A DNA stretch of 32,395 nucleotides from an uncultured Pseudomonadota bacterium (GTDB lineage: Bacteria; Pseudomonadota; Gammaproteobacteria; Steroidobacterales; Steroidobacteraceae). Below, piece after piece: positions 7,806 through 15,628 of the stretch (positions are counted from its first letter, which is position 1; the number at the start of each line of letters is the position of its first letter). The stretch lies in NCBI GenBank assembly GCA_903862885.1, contig CAIOZU010000002.1:1-32395 (forward strand), read 5' to 3'. Under the pieces are notes generated by a model. It was not told the DNA's origin. It did not search any database and was given only the letters and a program-made list of their open reading frames with translations. Both the position numbers and the translations under genes were made by a program.

Positions 7806-8883
7806 GTGACCAGTAAATCCGACTTACCCAACCCATGGGCGCTTGAGTCTTGTGGTGATGGCTGCTAGGGGCGCGATTTTGGTTGGTTTGGGGCTCGCGC
7901 GTTTCGCTTTTGCTCCCCTACAACCCGCCTTAGTCGCGGTGGCTCGTTTAGCGGCCATGAATCGGCGCTGTTAGCGGCTGCGAACCTAAGCGGTTATCTC
8001 GCTGGCTCCCTCATGGCTAATCTGCTGGCGCGGCATGTATCGCCCGTCACTCTCCTGTGCGTGCTGATGTTGACCGTCGGACTTTCCTTCGTCGTCAGTG
8101 CAGATCAGGCGCTGCCCTTCGCGTGGTTCTTCCGTTCGCGCAGTGACATTGCTGGGTATCAGCGTCGTCATCGTCTTGGCTGGAGGGCTGGTACCACTAC
8201 TTCTTAGCTATCGCATCGCAACTACGTGGTCAGTGATCGGGATGGCCGCATGACGGACCACCGCGGTGACCTGGCGAATGTGGCCGGTCGCACCACGACC
8301 CGCGCCGAGTGCGGCTGAGGTGACGGTGAGGGCGCGACTGTTCTACGTTCAGTATGCATTGGCGGCTGTTGGTGTGGTGCCGCAGAGGGTTTTTTTGGTG
8401 GACTACATCGCGCGAGATTTAGATCGTGGTGTCACCGTTGGCTCGTCCTATTATCTGATCGACGGGGTGGGCACGCTCATAGCTCGGCTTTTATACGGCG
8501 CTACTTCAAAAATAATGGGTGCGCGAAGTCCGCTCAGAATGGCGTTACTCGTGCAGCTCGTAGCGGCACTATGATCCTTTGCTGCGACGTCGCATGCCGC
8601 TTTGGCCGTTGCCCGTGTGCTGGCGGGTTTTGGCATGCCAGGGCTCATCGCTACTTTTTTAGCGCGTAGCCAACACATTGCCAGCGGTGATGCGATCAAA
8701 GGTCGGATGGTGTGAGGTTTTGCAACGGCAGCGTGTGCATTGGGTCAAGCGCTCGGTGGTTTTGGTACAGCGCACTTGCTTAAAATTGACGGAGAGCAGG
8801 GTCTGGCCTATCCAGCGCTATTCGTCTCTTTGGCCGTTTCTCTGTTGATCGCTGGCATTTTAGACTTTCTTATTATGGCCTAG
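7806..8883 (+). pseudogene. Decayed YbfB/YjiJ-type MFS transporter
   Basis: Consecutive pieces of one MFS transporter run rightward in shifting frames. A GTG at 7806 preceded by AAGGGAG begins the protein, a shift near 7850 leads into GLGLARFAFAPLQPALVAVA, and another near 7955 into LLAAANLSGYLAGSLMANLL. A further shift near 8150 gives VVIVLAGGLVPLLLSYRIAT. From about 8266 a single frame covers the C-terminal half (FYVQYALAAVGVV, RLLYGATSKIMGARSP, GFGMPGLIATFLARS), but it is broken by TGA at 8572 and 8713 before the natural stop at 8881. The order of motifs matches the YbfB/YjiJ group of the major facilitator superfamily. With at least three frameshifts and two internal stops it cannot make a transporter. 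Confidence 0.82.
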
Positions 8884-8930
8884 TTTTATTGTAATCGCCT
8901 GAGACAGAGCGACCTTTAAAAAGCGTCTTT

Positions 8931-9749
8931 TTAGCCGTCATTGTTCTGCAACTGGCGTGCGCGTCGCAAGCGCCATGCGCCGTCAGGCTCGTCTTGATAG
9001 ACCTCTTCCAAGGTGGTGGTGGTTTCGCTTAAATGAGTATCCAGAGCGATGCGGTTGTCGAATACGAAACATTCACCTTCCCAGTCGCGTTCGGCATCAG
9101 TCAGTTGCTGAAAATAGTTCAGGATGCCGCCTTCCAGTTGATACACAGGGAGCTCGAATTCCCGCATCCAGGCGCTGGTTTTTTCGCAGCGAATACCGCC
9201 TGTGCAGTACATGGCGACTCGCTTCCCACTGGCCTTCCATTCATCGACATGTGCTTTCACATAGTCGGGGAAATCACGGAAGTGAGCGACACCAGGGTCT
9301 ATCGCATTTTTGAAGCGGCCGAGACGGTATTCAAAACTGTTGCGATTGTCGAGTAACACGACATCGTCCTGACGGATCAACTCTCGCCATTCCGCTGGCC
9401 TCACGTTAATGCCGGTGCCGCGGGTCGCATCGACCCCGGAGATGCCGAGGGGTACTATTTCGGGTTTCTCCCGCACCTTCATTTTGTAGAATGGGGTCGT
9501 CTTGCACGCGCTGTGCTTAAACGCGGTGCCTGAAAAAGCCGGGAGTGCGGTCAGAGCGGCCTCAAAAGCCTGCACGGCCGTGGCGCTGCCGGCGACCATG
9601 CCATTGAGACCCTCGGGCGCCAGAAGGATACTGCCGTGCAGATCGAGCGTCAGGTGTCGCAGTTGGCGCACGTAGGCGCTCACATCATCTAAGCGAGTGA
9701 ATTTATAAAAGGCACTGTGAATGAGTGCCTCTGAGGAGGGGAGGCTCAA
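8931..9749 (-). CDS. trhO: tRNA uridine(34) hydroxylase TrhO (YceA, rhodanese family)
   Basis: The protein has 272 residues. TrhO makes the 5-hydroxyuridine found at wobble position 34 of certain tRNAs, in an oxygen-dependent reaction. An N-terminal acylphosphatase-like domain (FYKFTRL... LAPEGLNGMVAG) is followed by a rhodanese domain with the active-site loop CTGGIRCEK; the catalytic cysteine is Cys182. Conserved LLDNRNSFEYRLGRF and LEGGILNYF segments confirm the family. It is shorter than the E. coli protein (350) and lacks the cysteine-rich C-terminal tail. The only available start in front of the conserved region is a TTG at 9749 with no clear ribosome site, so the exact start is uncertain. 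It stands alone, divergent from the EF-hand gene. Confidence 0.88.
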   Translation of the reverse strand: MSLPSSEALIHSAFYKFTRLDDVSAYVRQLRHLTLDLHGSILLAPEGLNGMVAGSATAVQAFEAALTALPAFSGTAFKHSACKTTPFYKMKVREKPEIVPLGISGVDATRGTGINVRPAEWRELIRQDDVVLLDNRNSFEYRLGRFKNAIDPGVAHFRDFPDYVKAHVDEWKASGKRVAMYCTGGIRCEKTSAWMREFELPVYQLEGGILNYFQQLTDAERDWEGECFVFDNRIALDTHLSETTTTLEEVYQDEPDGAWRLRRARQLQNNDG

Positions 9750-10164
9750 AAAAGGTGTTCGCTCGCTGGCCCAGAAGATGGCGTCAGTGTCGCATGCAGA
9801 CGCCCTGAGCGGCCAGCGATTGCAAGAGAGGCGTCTGCTGTCGGCCGTATTAGACTTAAGTCATTAGCAAAATCAATTACTTAATGCTGCCTATATCCTA
9901 TCATGGATTGGCCCACGCGCACCGCACTTCGCTCGCTGGCGCGTTGGGTAAATGCCGTCATGGGCCACCCGCTCTACCGACTGTGGCCGCACTGGCATGG
10001 CACCCGCCTCAGTGGCATGGTGTACGCTTTGCGCGTCACGGCGTATCCGCCACCTCGTTGGGCGGCAGTCGCCTAGCCGCTTTGCTTGAGAAGCGCCCTC
10101 ACGATGAGGGTGACAGGGGTGACGGGCGATTTTTCGACGTATGAGTGGGCGTATTGGAGAATTT
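9750..10164. other. Intergenic region with unsupported small reading frames
   Basis: Two overlapping small frames exist: 9884-10144 (86 residues) and 9903-10076 (57 residues, starting MDWPTRTALRSLARW). Neither has a ribosome site or a match I recognise. An AT-rich patch at 9850-9900 is the likely site of divergent promoters for trhO and the EF-hand gene, but no clear -35/-10 pair can be assigned. Confidence 0.4.
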
Positions 10165-12495
10165 ATGTCGGCGTATGAACCGGTCATCAGCAAAGCCGAC
10201 ATGGTCAATTTGCATGCCGCTTTTCGATTTTTTGATGTCGATCAGAATGAGCAGGTCACCGTCTCTGATCTCGAATCCTCAGTCGTTGATGCGCTCCACC
10301 AGAACCTCACGGACGGCCAGCTGCATGCCATGATTCAAGAGGTCAGTGCCGAGTCCGCGGAGGTGGGCTCGTTTGATGTGTACGACTTCATTAGCTACGC
10401 CCTGTCGAGGCGTGTGGACGGTTTAAATCGGTTGCAGACCGCTTTCAACTACTTTGACCACGACAAAGATGGTCGGATCACCCTGGCGGATATGCGTCGT
10501 GACAGCGCCAATAAGGAGCTATCAGACAAGGAACTAGCCGATATTTTTGCAGAAGCGGATGTGGGCGGCAATGGCTGGCTAGATTTCGACGCATTCTGTC
10601 GGCCTGTGCATCATTACTACAGCGCTACCCAGTTAGCCGATGCCGCGCCAGAGTCAGCAGCTCAGGTGCAGCAATCGGCTTTTGAAGGAACGCCAGAGGA
10701 CGCCGCAGAGACACCCGTCGCACTCAGTCATTCGGCGGCTCGTTCTGCCACAGCCGATGACATCAAGCAAAGAGGCTCGTCTTTACTGCAAGTGCAGATC
10801 GGTTTATTTCGGCTCATTCAAGGGGCTGCTTATCGGTGCTTCCGTGCGAGTTTTTCAGCGAATCATGCGACCCATCTGCCCGTTAAGGATTTGCCTTATC
10901 GTATTAGCGACTTCGTGCGGTTCGTCGACATTGCAATCTCGTTTTATAAAAGTCTAGGGGTCGTAAGTGCTGATTGCTACCCGCTTCTAGATGCGCTCCC
11001 TGAGTCGCTAAGGGCGGAGCAGAACCGCCTTGAGGAGCGCATACGCAATTGGCAAACGATCGACAAGTCGCCGGAAATGCTCTCCGCCTTCCATGCAGCC
11101 AGTGCTGCATCGACGCATGCGAGCGCCGCACGAGCAAAGTTTGTGAAAATGGTTGAGCAAGCGCTAGCTAAAAACAAGACGACCCTCGAGTTCATGGATC
11201 TCATCAATGAAGTCTTGATGCGTGGTGAAATGCATCGACTTCGCGAAGCCGAAGGGCGGGGCAGTGTTTCAAGTTCAACTCCGGTGAACGATACCGAGGC
11301 GCGCGCTTACCTGCGCACCTGGAACAAAGTCATCTTGCAGGACGCGCTGGAGACAGTCGATGGTGCGCTCATGCCGGTTGCGTATTGGTATGAAGATTTT
11401 ATGCCCAAATTATTGACCGCCTTCAGCGTGAGTAATGCCGCCGATATAGCTGACAATGTACAGCCCAACGAACGTGCGTTGTCTGACTGGGTAGTCGCCG
11501 CCGAAGCGGCGGGTGAGTTTGAGCGCTATGGATCCGCGATCCCGGCGGCGTTTAAAACGGCAACCGCTGACGAGAAGTTGCGCATACGCCAAGCGTGGCG
11601 TCTCACTCGACATTATCTTAATGGTATACAGAAGCGGCGGGAGCGTGCCGAAATGGGGCGGGATAGCGGCGCCTTGTCGCAATATGTAGCCTTCACTGAC
11701 GTCTATTTTGGTCAGAGTTTTGTGCGCGACGCGGATATGCGCGTCTCTTTTCCTTATTATGTGGGACCGGCTGTGTGGCGCTTCTTGCATACGGCCGCTG
11801 AGATTGCGGCATCCCAGCCGTTAGCTCAACAGGCTGCCGTGGTGGATGGCTTTAAAGAATTTTTTTCAGTGTTCGCCAAGCTGTATCCGTGTCCATATTG
11901 TCGACATCATCTAAACGCTTATGTTGTGCGAAATGTTGAGATTAATATGTACCCGCTCGAGTACATTCTTCTCGGTCGAAATCTGAGTGACTCGCGATTA
12001 CGTATGGATATTGCCGACAAATTAGCGACCGTGTTAGATGGCGCTAGCCTACGACTGTTTCTGTGGAAGCTGCATAACACGGTGTCTTCTTCCATATCGC
12101 GCTCTGAGGAATGGTATCAACAGAACGATGCCGCATTTTATACGACTCGCTTCTGGCCTAACATCGAATCAGAGCTGGCGCGCGCTCATCTATTTGGACA
12201 GGAGAGTATTAGTGCTGCGCGTACACGACAGATATTTGAAATCTTTAAGCCGCTGTCTAGGCTGTCATTTATTCGTAGCGAGTTGCACAAAATCTTAAGT
12301 ATCGGTGCTGATAACCGACTTAAAAAAGTCTTGACGGGTGCGGATCGACACATCGCTGATCTTGAATCGGCGGTCATTCAGGGTGCGTTTTTGCAAACGA
12401 CCTATCAGTTTGAGGCAGGGCTAGTTGATCCCGAGCCGTCATTTACAAAAGAAGACGAGCTGTTTGCGCGGCACGCAGCGTTTGTTGAGGGTTGA
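10165..12495 (+). CDS. EF-hand calcium-binding domain fused to an Erv/ALR-type sulfhydryl oxidase domain
   Basis: This is a 776-residue protein with no signal peptide. The start at 10165 is chosen over an in-frame ATG at 10141 because GGAG sits five bases upstream. Residues about 14-150 look like calmodulin: two clear EF-hand loops (24-35, DVDQNEQVTVSD; 98-109, DHDKDGRITLAD) and two degenerate ones (about 58-70, and 132-143 lacking the final acidic ligand). Residues about 150-520 are helical and unrecognised. Residues about 530-645 carry the Erv/ALR pattern: VWRFLH (Trp538, His542), YPCPYC (Cys576, Cys579) and KLHNTV (His637), matching the FAD-binding and redox-active positions of that family. 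Erv enzymes oxidise thiols to disulfides and pass electrons to oxygen. Only five cysteines are present (145, 225, 271, 576, 579), so no second CxxC shuttle exists. It is followed after 20 bp by acetolactate decarboxylase. Domain calls are strong; the biological role is unknown. Confidence 0.8.
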   Translation: MSAYEPVISKADMVNLHAAFRFFDVDQNEQVTVSDLESSVVDALHQNLTDGQLHAMIQEVSAESAEVGSFDVYDFISYALSRRVDGLNRLQTAFNYFDHDKDGRITLADMRRDSANKELSDKELADIFAEADVGGNGWLDFDAFCRPVHHYYSATQLADAAPESAAQVQQSAFEGTPEDAAETPVALSHSAARSATADDIKQRGSSLLQVQIGLFRLIQGAAYRCFRASFSANHATHLPVKDLPYRISDFVRFVDIAISFYKSLGVVSADCYPLLDALPESLRAEQNRLEERIRNWQTIDKSPEMLSAFHAASAASTHASAARAKFVKMVEQALAKNKTTLEFMDLINEVLMRGEMHRLREAEGRGSVSSSTPVNDTEARAYLRTWNKVILQDALETVDGALMPVAYWYEDFMPKLLTAFSVSNAADIADNVQPNERALSDWVVAAEAAGEFERYGSAIPAAFKTATADEKLRIRQAWRLTRHYLNGIQKRRERAEMGRDSGALSQYVAFTDVYFGQSFVRDADMRVSFPYYVGPAVWRFLHTAAEIAASQPLAQQAAVVDGFKEFFSVFAKLYPCPYCRHHLNAYVVRNVEINMYPLEYILLGRNLSDSRLRMDIADKLATVLDGASLRLFLWKLHNTVSSSISRSEEWYQQNDAAFYTTRFWPNIESELARAHLFGQESISAARTRQIFEIFKPLSRLSFIRSELHKILSIGADNRLKKVLTGADRHIADLESAVIQGAFLQTTYQFEAGLVDPEPSFTKEDELFARHAAFVEG

Positions 12496-12515
12496 GTGTC
12501 GTTTAAGGAGACGGC

Positions 12516-13340
12516 TTGTCTTTTTTTGCGGCTGAGGTAGGCCGTGTTGAGGTGATTGGCGATCGTAGCGGAGACCCGACAAATGATGGCGGTGGATGTG
12601 AGGTGAGCAGTCAAGACCACGGACCTATTTTTATGGTGAGTCCGATTAATGCTCTTTTGGAAGGTCTTTATGAGACCCCACTCACGCTGTTCGAACTCGC
12701 TAAGCACGGTGACTTTGGTATCGGCACCTTTAACGATCTTGATGGCGAGATGTTGCGGGTTGACGGGGTCACCTACCAATTAGATTTAGACGGTCAGGCG
12801 CATCAGCCGCCGCTGCACACCGGTACGCCATTTGCGGCTGTCTGCAAATTTAAGCCTTATGCGAGTGAGCCGCTGGCGGCGCTTAGCGGTCACGTCGCGC
12901 TCGAAGCGCATCTAGATCAATGTCTGCTCTCGCGCAATATGATGTTTGCAATCCGGGTGGATGCGCGATTCTCGTGGGTGCGCACCCGGTCAGTGCCAAA
13001 AACCCATAATTACACACCGTTAGTTGAGGCCACAGCTCTGCAGAAAGTCACGGATTTTAAAAATATCAGTGGAACGATGGTTGGCTTTTATACGCCTGCG
13101 TTCATGCCGAGTATTAATGTGCCCGGTTATCACTTTCATTTTATTTCACAGGACCGACTGCATGGCGGGCATCTTTTTGATTTTGAACTTATTGAGGGTC
13201 AGGTGTCCTTGCAGTTGTGTTCGCAACTCGTGCTTAACTTGCCAATGACTACCGACTATTTGGGCGCTGAATTTTTGAGAGACGCGCGTGCGGATATTGA
13301 GAAAGCATTCCGCGCGCCGGGGGTGGAATCGTCGGGATAA
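12516..13340 (+). CDS. budA: Alpha-acetolactate decarboxylase
   Basis: Alpha-acetolactate decarboxylase converts 2-acetolactate to acetoin, diverting pyruvate-derived carbon into a neutral overflow product. The 274-residue protein has the family opening SPINALLEGLYETPLTLFEL with HGDFGIGTFNDLDGEM, and the zinc site PGYHFHFISQDRLHGGH. His206, His208 and His219 have the same spacing as the zinc ligands of the Brevibacillus enzyme. The start is taken as TTG at 12516 because AAGGAG lies five bases upstream. An ATG about 39 codons later would begin right at the conserved domain but lacks such a site. It lies 20 bp after the EF-hand/Erv gene, so the two are probably co-transcribed. No acetolactate synthase or acetoin reductase gene is in the window. 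Confidence 0.92.
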   Translation: MSFFAAEVGRVEVIGDRSGDPTNDGGGCEVSSQDHGPIFMVSPINALLEGLYETPLTLFELAKHGDFGIGTFNDLDGEMLRVDGVTYQLDLDGQAHQPPLHTGTPFAAVCKFKPYASEPLAALSGHVALEAHLDQCLLSRNMMFAIRVDARFSWVRTRSVPKTHNYTPLVEATALQKVTDFKNISGTMVGFYTPAFMPSINVPGYHFHFISQDRLHGGHLFDFELIEGQVSLQLCSQLVLNLPMTTDYLGAEFLRDARADIEKAFRAPGVESSG

Positions 13341-13356
13341 CGCACCATCAGGTGCG
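13341..13356. repeat. Short hairpin after budA
   Basis: CGCACC and GGTGCG pair across a four-base loop directly after the budA stop codon, in the 70-bp gap between converging genes. There is no T-run, so termination here is possible but not supported. Confidence 0.45.
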
Positions 13357-13410
13357 ACAGAGCACGACTGTAGAGCGACGTGAGACTCGGTCGGATCCCA
13401 CAGGCTGTTG

Positions 13411-14448
13411 TCAATTTAGGGTGACTAAGTGTCCGTTTTCAACTGATATCTGTTGCAAGAATGCGGGTTGAGTCACTTCAAAGTTAACGAAGTTGACGCG
13501 GGAGTCTGGACCGATGCCAGTGACCGTGAATGGCGCGTAGTTCAGTGGTCTCCCCGCAAGGATCGCGTCGGGTTTCTTTAAAGGACGCACGAGCCAGGCA
13601 AAGCCAGGGCTGGTCACCCGTAAGTGGCCTATTCCGTCTGCATCAATTAACAGGGCTGCTCCCTGATCAATGCCTAGACCGACAATCTGCGTGTCATTTT
13701 CTTCTTGGATCAGTCGTGCGACAAACGTTACTAAGCGTCCGAGGCGGGCACGAACGCTGAAATGAGAGTCAGTGATCACGCGCTGCAAGAACGGTAAGTG
13801 CAGAAAATGGCGAACCAAGGTGATGCCTGGGCCGGTAGGCTGCGCCAGTGCGTCGCTTGAGACAACGCTGATCGAGTCTAGGCAGCCATACACATAGCCA
13901 CCGAGGATCGCGAGCCCCGCACTGGTGCCACCGACCGGCTTACCCGCGCGTGCATGCTCGTCAATGGAGTGTGCCAGAGGTGTGCCTTTCCACAGTCTGA
14001 CGTAATTGCTTTGGTCCCCGCCGCCAATAAAAATGCCATCGGCGTGGCGAATGACAGCGAGTACCGCGGGGTCACTAGCGGCTCGCTCGCCATGAATGAC
14101 TAAAGTCTCGACCGAGGTGATCTCTGGGATGTCTTGGTAGAAGTCCTCCTCTAGTTCACGCGTGCCAGAAGCACGCAGAATGACAATATGTCCATCACCC
14201 GCGTGGCCGACCAGCCAACGAAGTGCGCTCGGTGGCCAATCGCCGCCTCCGAACAGCGCAAGACCTGGTGCCACAGGGTGTGGGGTGGCCGCATTGACGT
14301 CGCCACGCGCGTAATAATCATAGTCAGGCCCGCTGCGATGGATGGGCGCAAGCGCTGCAATAGAGCACGCGCTGTAGGTGATAAAACAGCCTACTAACAG
14401 CGCATAGAGTGTGGTGTTTAGGTTTTGAGTCAATGGCGTTTTCTGCAT
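13411..14448 (-). CDS. Exported cyanophycinase-like peptidase (family S51)
   Basis: The protein has 345 residues. It has the class-I glutamine-amidotransferase-like fold of S51 peptidases: GLALFGGGDWP, then GIFIGGGDQSNYVRLW, the nucleophile elbow GGTSAG (Ser176), and DSHFSVRARLGRL, which closely matches a conserved histidine motif of cyanophycinases. Those enzymes cut the Asp-Arg polymer cyanophycin to beta-Asp-Arg dipeptides. The N-terminus has a hydrophobic stretch (LYALLVGCFITYSACSIAAL), so the protein is exported; LVGC could be a lipoprotein box, but a plain signal peptide is equally possible. Its ATG directly abuts the TAA of the upstream amidohydrolase gene, indicating translational coupling. 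Substrate is inferred; an S51 relative acting on other peptides is possible. Confidence 0.82.
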   Translation of the reverse strand: MQKTPLTQNLNTTLYALLVGCFITYSACSIAALAPIHRSGPDYDYYARGDVNAATPHPVAPGLALFGGGDWPPSALRWLVGHAGDGHIVILRASGTRELEEDFYQDIPEITSVETLVIHGERAASDPAVLAVIRHADGIFIGGGDQSNYVRLWKGTPLAHSIDEHARAGKPVGGTSAGLAILGGYVYGCLDSISVVSSDALAQPTGPGITLVRHFLHLPFLQRVITDSHFSVRARLGRLVTFVARLIQEENDTQIVGLGIDQGAALLIDADGIGHLRVTSPGFAWLVRPLKKPDAILAGRPLNYAPFTVTGIGPDSRVNFVNFEVTQPAFLQQISVENGHLVTLN

Positions 14449-15228
14449 TTAGAATTCTCTGAAAAAAGCCTGTTCGCATGCGACTAATGCGCGCGCAATA
14501 TGAACTGCCCACTGGGCCTGGTCGTCGGGCGTGCTAACAAGATCTTGGCGAATCTCGATCTCTACATGAGCTAAGCCACGTGCTTCGGCGTGTACCGGGA
14601 TGGTGTAGTCGGTGGCGTCACTGAGAAAATAGGGGGCGTTTTCAGCGATGACTAAGCCGGTATCGCGTTTTAAAAAATCGAGCATGTGACCTGCAAAGCG
14701 ACGGTCTCGATTGTAGAGAATGGCGGCATGCATGTCACGGCGCTCACCTTTATAGACATCGGTCATCGTATGTTGAGCGACTAGGATGCTGCGTAACCCC
14801 AACGCACAGCGCCGATCCAGCAGAGCGCGTATGTGCGCATGATAGGGATCAAATATTTCTTGTCGGCGTATCAATGCGTCTTGTTGGCTCAGCATGTGGT
14901 TGCCGGGTATCTGCGTGTATTCAGAGGTGGCAGTGATTGACGTATCGGCGGCCGGGTGGCGGTTACAATCAATGACCAAGCGCGAGTAATGTTGTGCAAT
15001 CAAAGTGGCATCGAGCGTGGTGGCGACGCGCTCGGCCACCGCCAACGCACCGATATCCCAAGTCACATGACGCCGCAGATCATCTGTTGATAGACCTAAT
15101 TGCTGGAGTCGTCGTGGAATGCGTGCGCTGGCGTGGTCTACGAGGATGATAAAAGGCGAATGGTCGCGTGCCCCGTGGGTGAGCACCGGAGCGGGTTCGT
15201 CGGCGTACAGAAGAGCAGAGCGGGTCAT
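14449..15228 (-). CDS. N-formylglutamate amidohydrolase family protein
   Basis: About 259 residues from the ATG at 15228; an in-frame ATG at 15261 would add 11 residues, and neither has a clear ribosome site. The protein matches the FGase/HutG family: LVDHASARIP near the N-terminus, TWDIGALAVAERVA, the core SRLVIDCNRHP, and EIFDPYHAHI. Family members are zinc-dependent amidohydrolases; the best known releases formate from N-formylglutamate in histidine breakdown, but many homologues act on other N-acyl amino acids. No hut genes are nearby. Its stop codon touches the start of the cyanophycinase-like gene, so the two are made together, which suggests a shared task in breaking down an amino-acid-derived substrate. 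Confidence 0.82.
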   Translation of the reverse strand: MTRSALLYADEPAPVLTHGARDHSPFIILVDHASARIPRRLQQLGLSTDDLRRHVTWDIGALAVAERVATTLDATLIAQHYSRLVIDCNRHPAADTSITATSEYTQIPGNHMLSQQDALIRRQEIFDPYHAHIRALLDRRCALGLRSILVAQHTMTDVYKGERRDMHAAILYNRDRRFAGHMLDFLKRDTGLVIAENAPYFLSDATDYTIPVHAEARGLAHVEIEIRQDLVSTPDDQAQWAVHIARALVACEQAFFREF

Positions 15229-15261
15229 CGGCCTATTAGCGCACGAGGCTATCCCTGACAT

Positions 15262-15628
15262 CCACCGGCGTTAACCGGGTGACAGCAACATGGCATGGGG
15301 GCGCTGTGGCTCGGCTTGGCGGATGCCCATGGCCGTTTATTATAATACCTTATATAAAACAATAGATTATGTCGTATTATTCTAAGTAATATTAAATAAC
15401 ACCCGGAACGATTGATCGCCGGGCGCGCGTAACGGGTGTGCGGTGTCATGCGCTGTCAGTGGGTGGGTGAGTCTGAGCACCGGGGGCGTTATTTGTGCGC
15501 GGGTCACGTGCCGGTGTGTGGTGACGAGTGCGCCTGGTAAAGCGGCAAAGTCGCTTGAGAACGTCATGATATTCTGCTCTGACAGCGTGTAGAGCTTGGC
15601 TTGTGATGCTAGTAAAACGGAATTCGCT
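15262..15628. other. Divergent intergenic region with an AT-rich core
   Basis: The stretch 15335-15400 is strikingly AT-rich in an otherwise GC-rich setting and contains TATAAT-like hexamers on both strands. It is the obvious place for the promoter of the leftward amidohydrolase/cyanophycinase pair, and perhaps for the rightward dehydrogenase. I could not pair any of these hexamers with a good -35. A 61-codon minus-strand frame at 15382-15567 has no recognisable homologue. Confidence 0.45.

Noticed and set aside
8572-8715. In-frame TGA codons as selenocysteine or recoded tryptophan
   Set aside because: The same gene also has several frameshifts and no Sec insertion hairpin was recognised; core genes in the window use TGA as a normal stop.
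9884-10144. 86-codon frame and an overlapping 57-codon frame upstream of the EF-hand gene
   Set aside because: No ribosome site, no recognisable family, and the two frames conflict; listed only as intergenic content.
15382-15567. 61-codon leftward frame upstream of the amidohydrolase gene
   Set aside because: Only a weak ribosome site and no homologue I know; GC-rich DNA yields such frames by chance.
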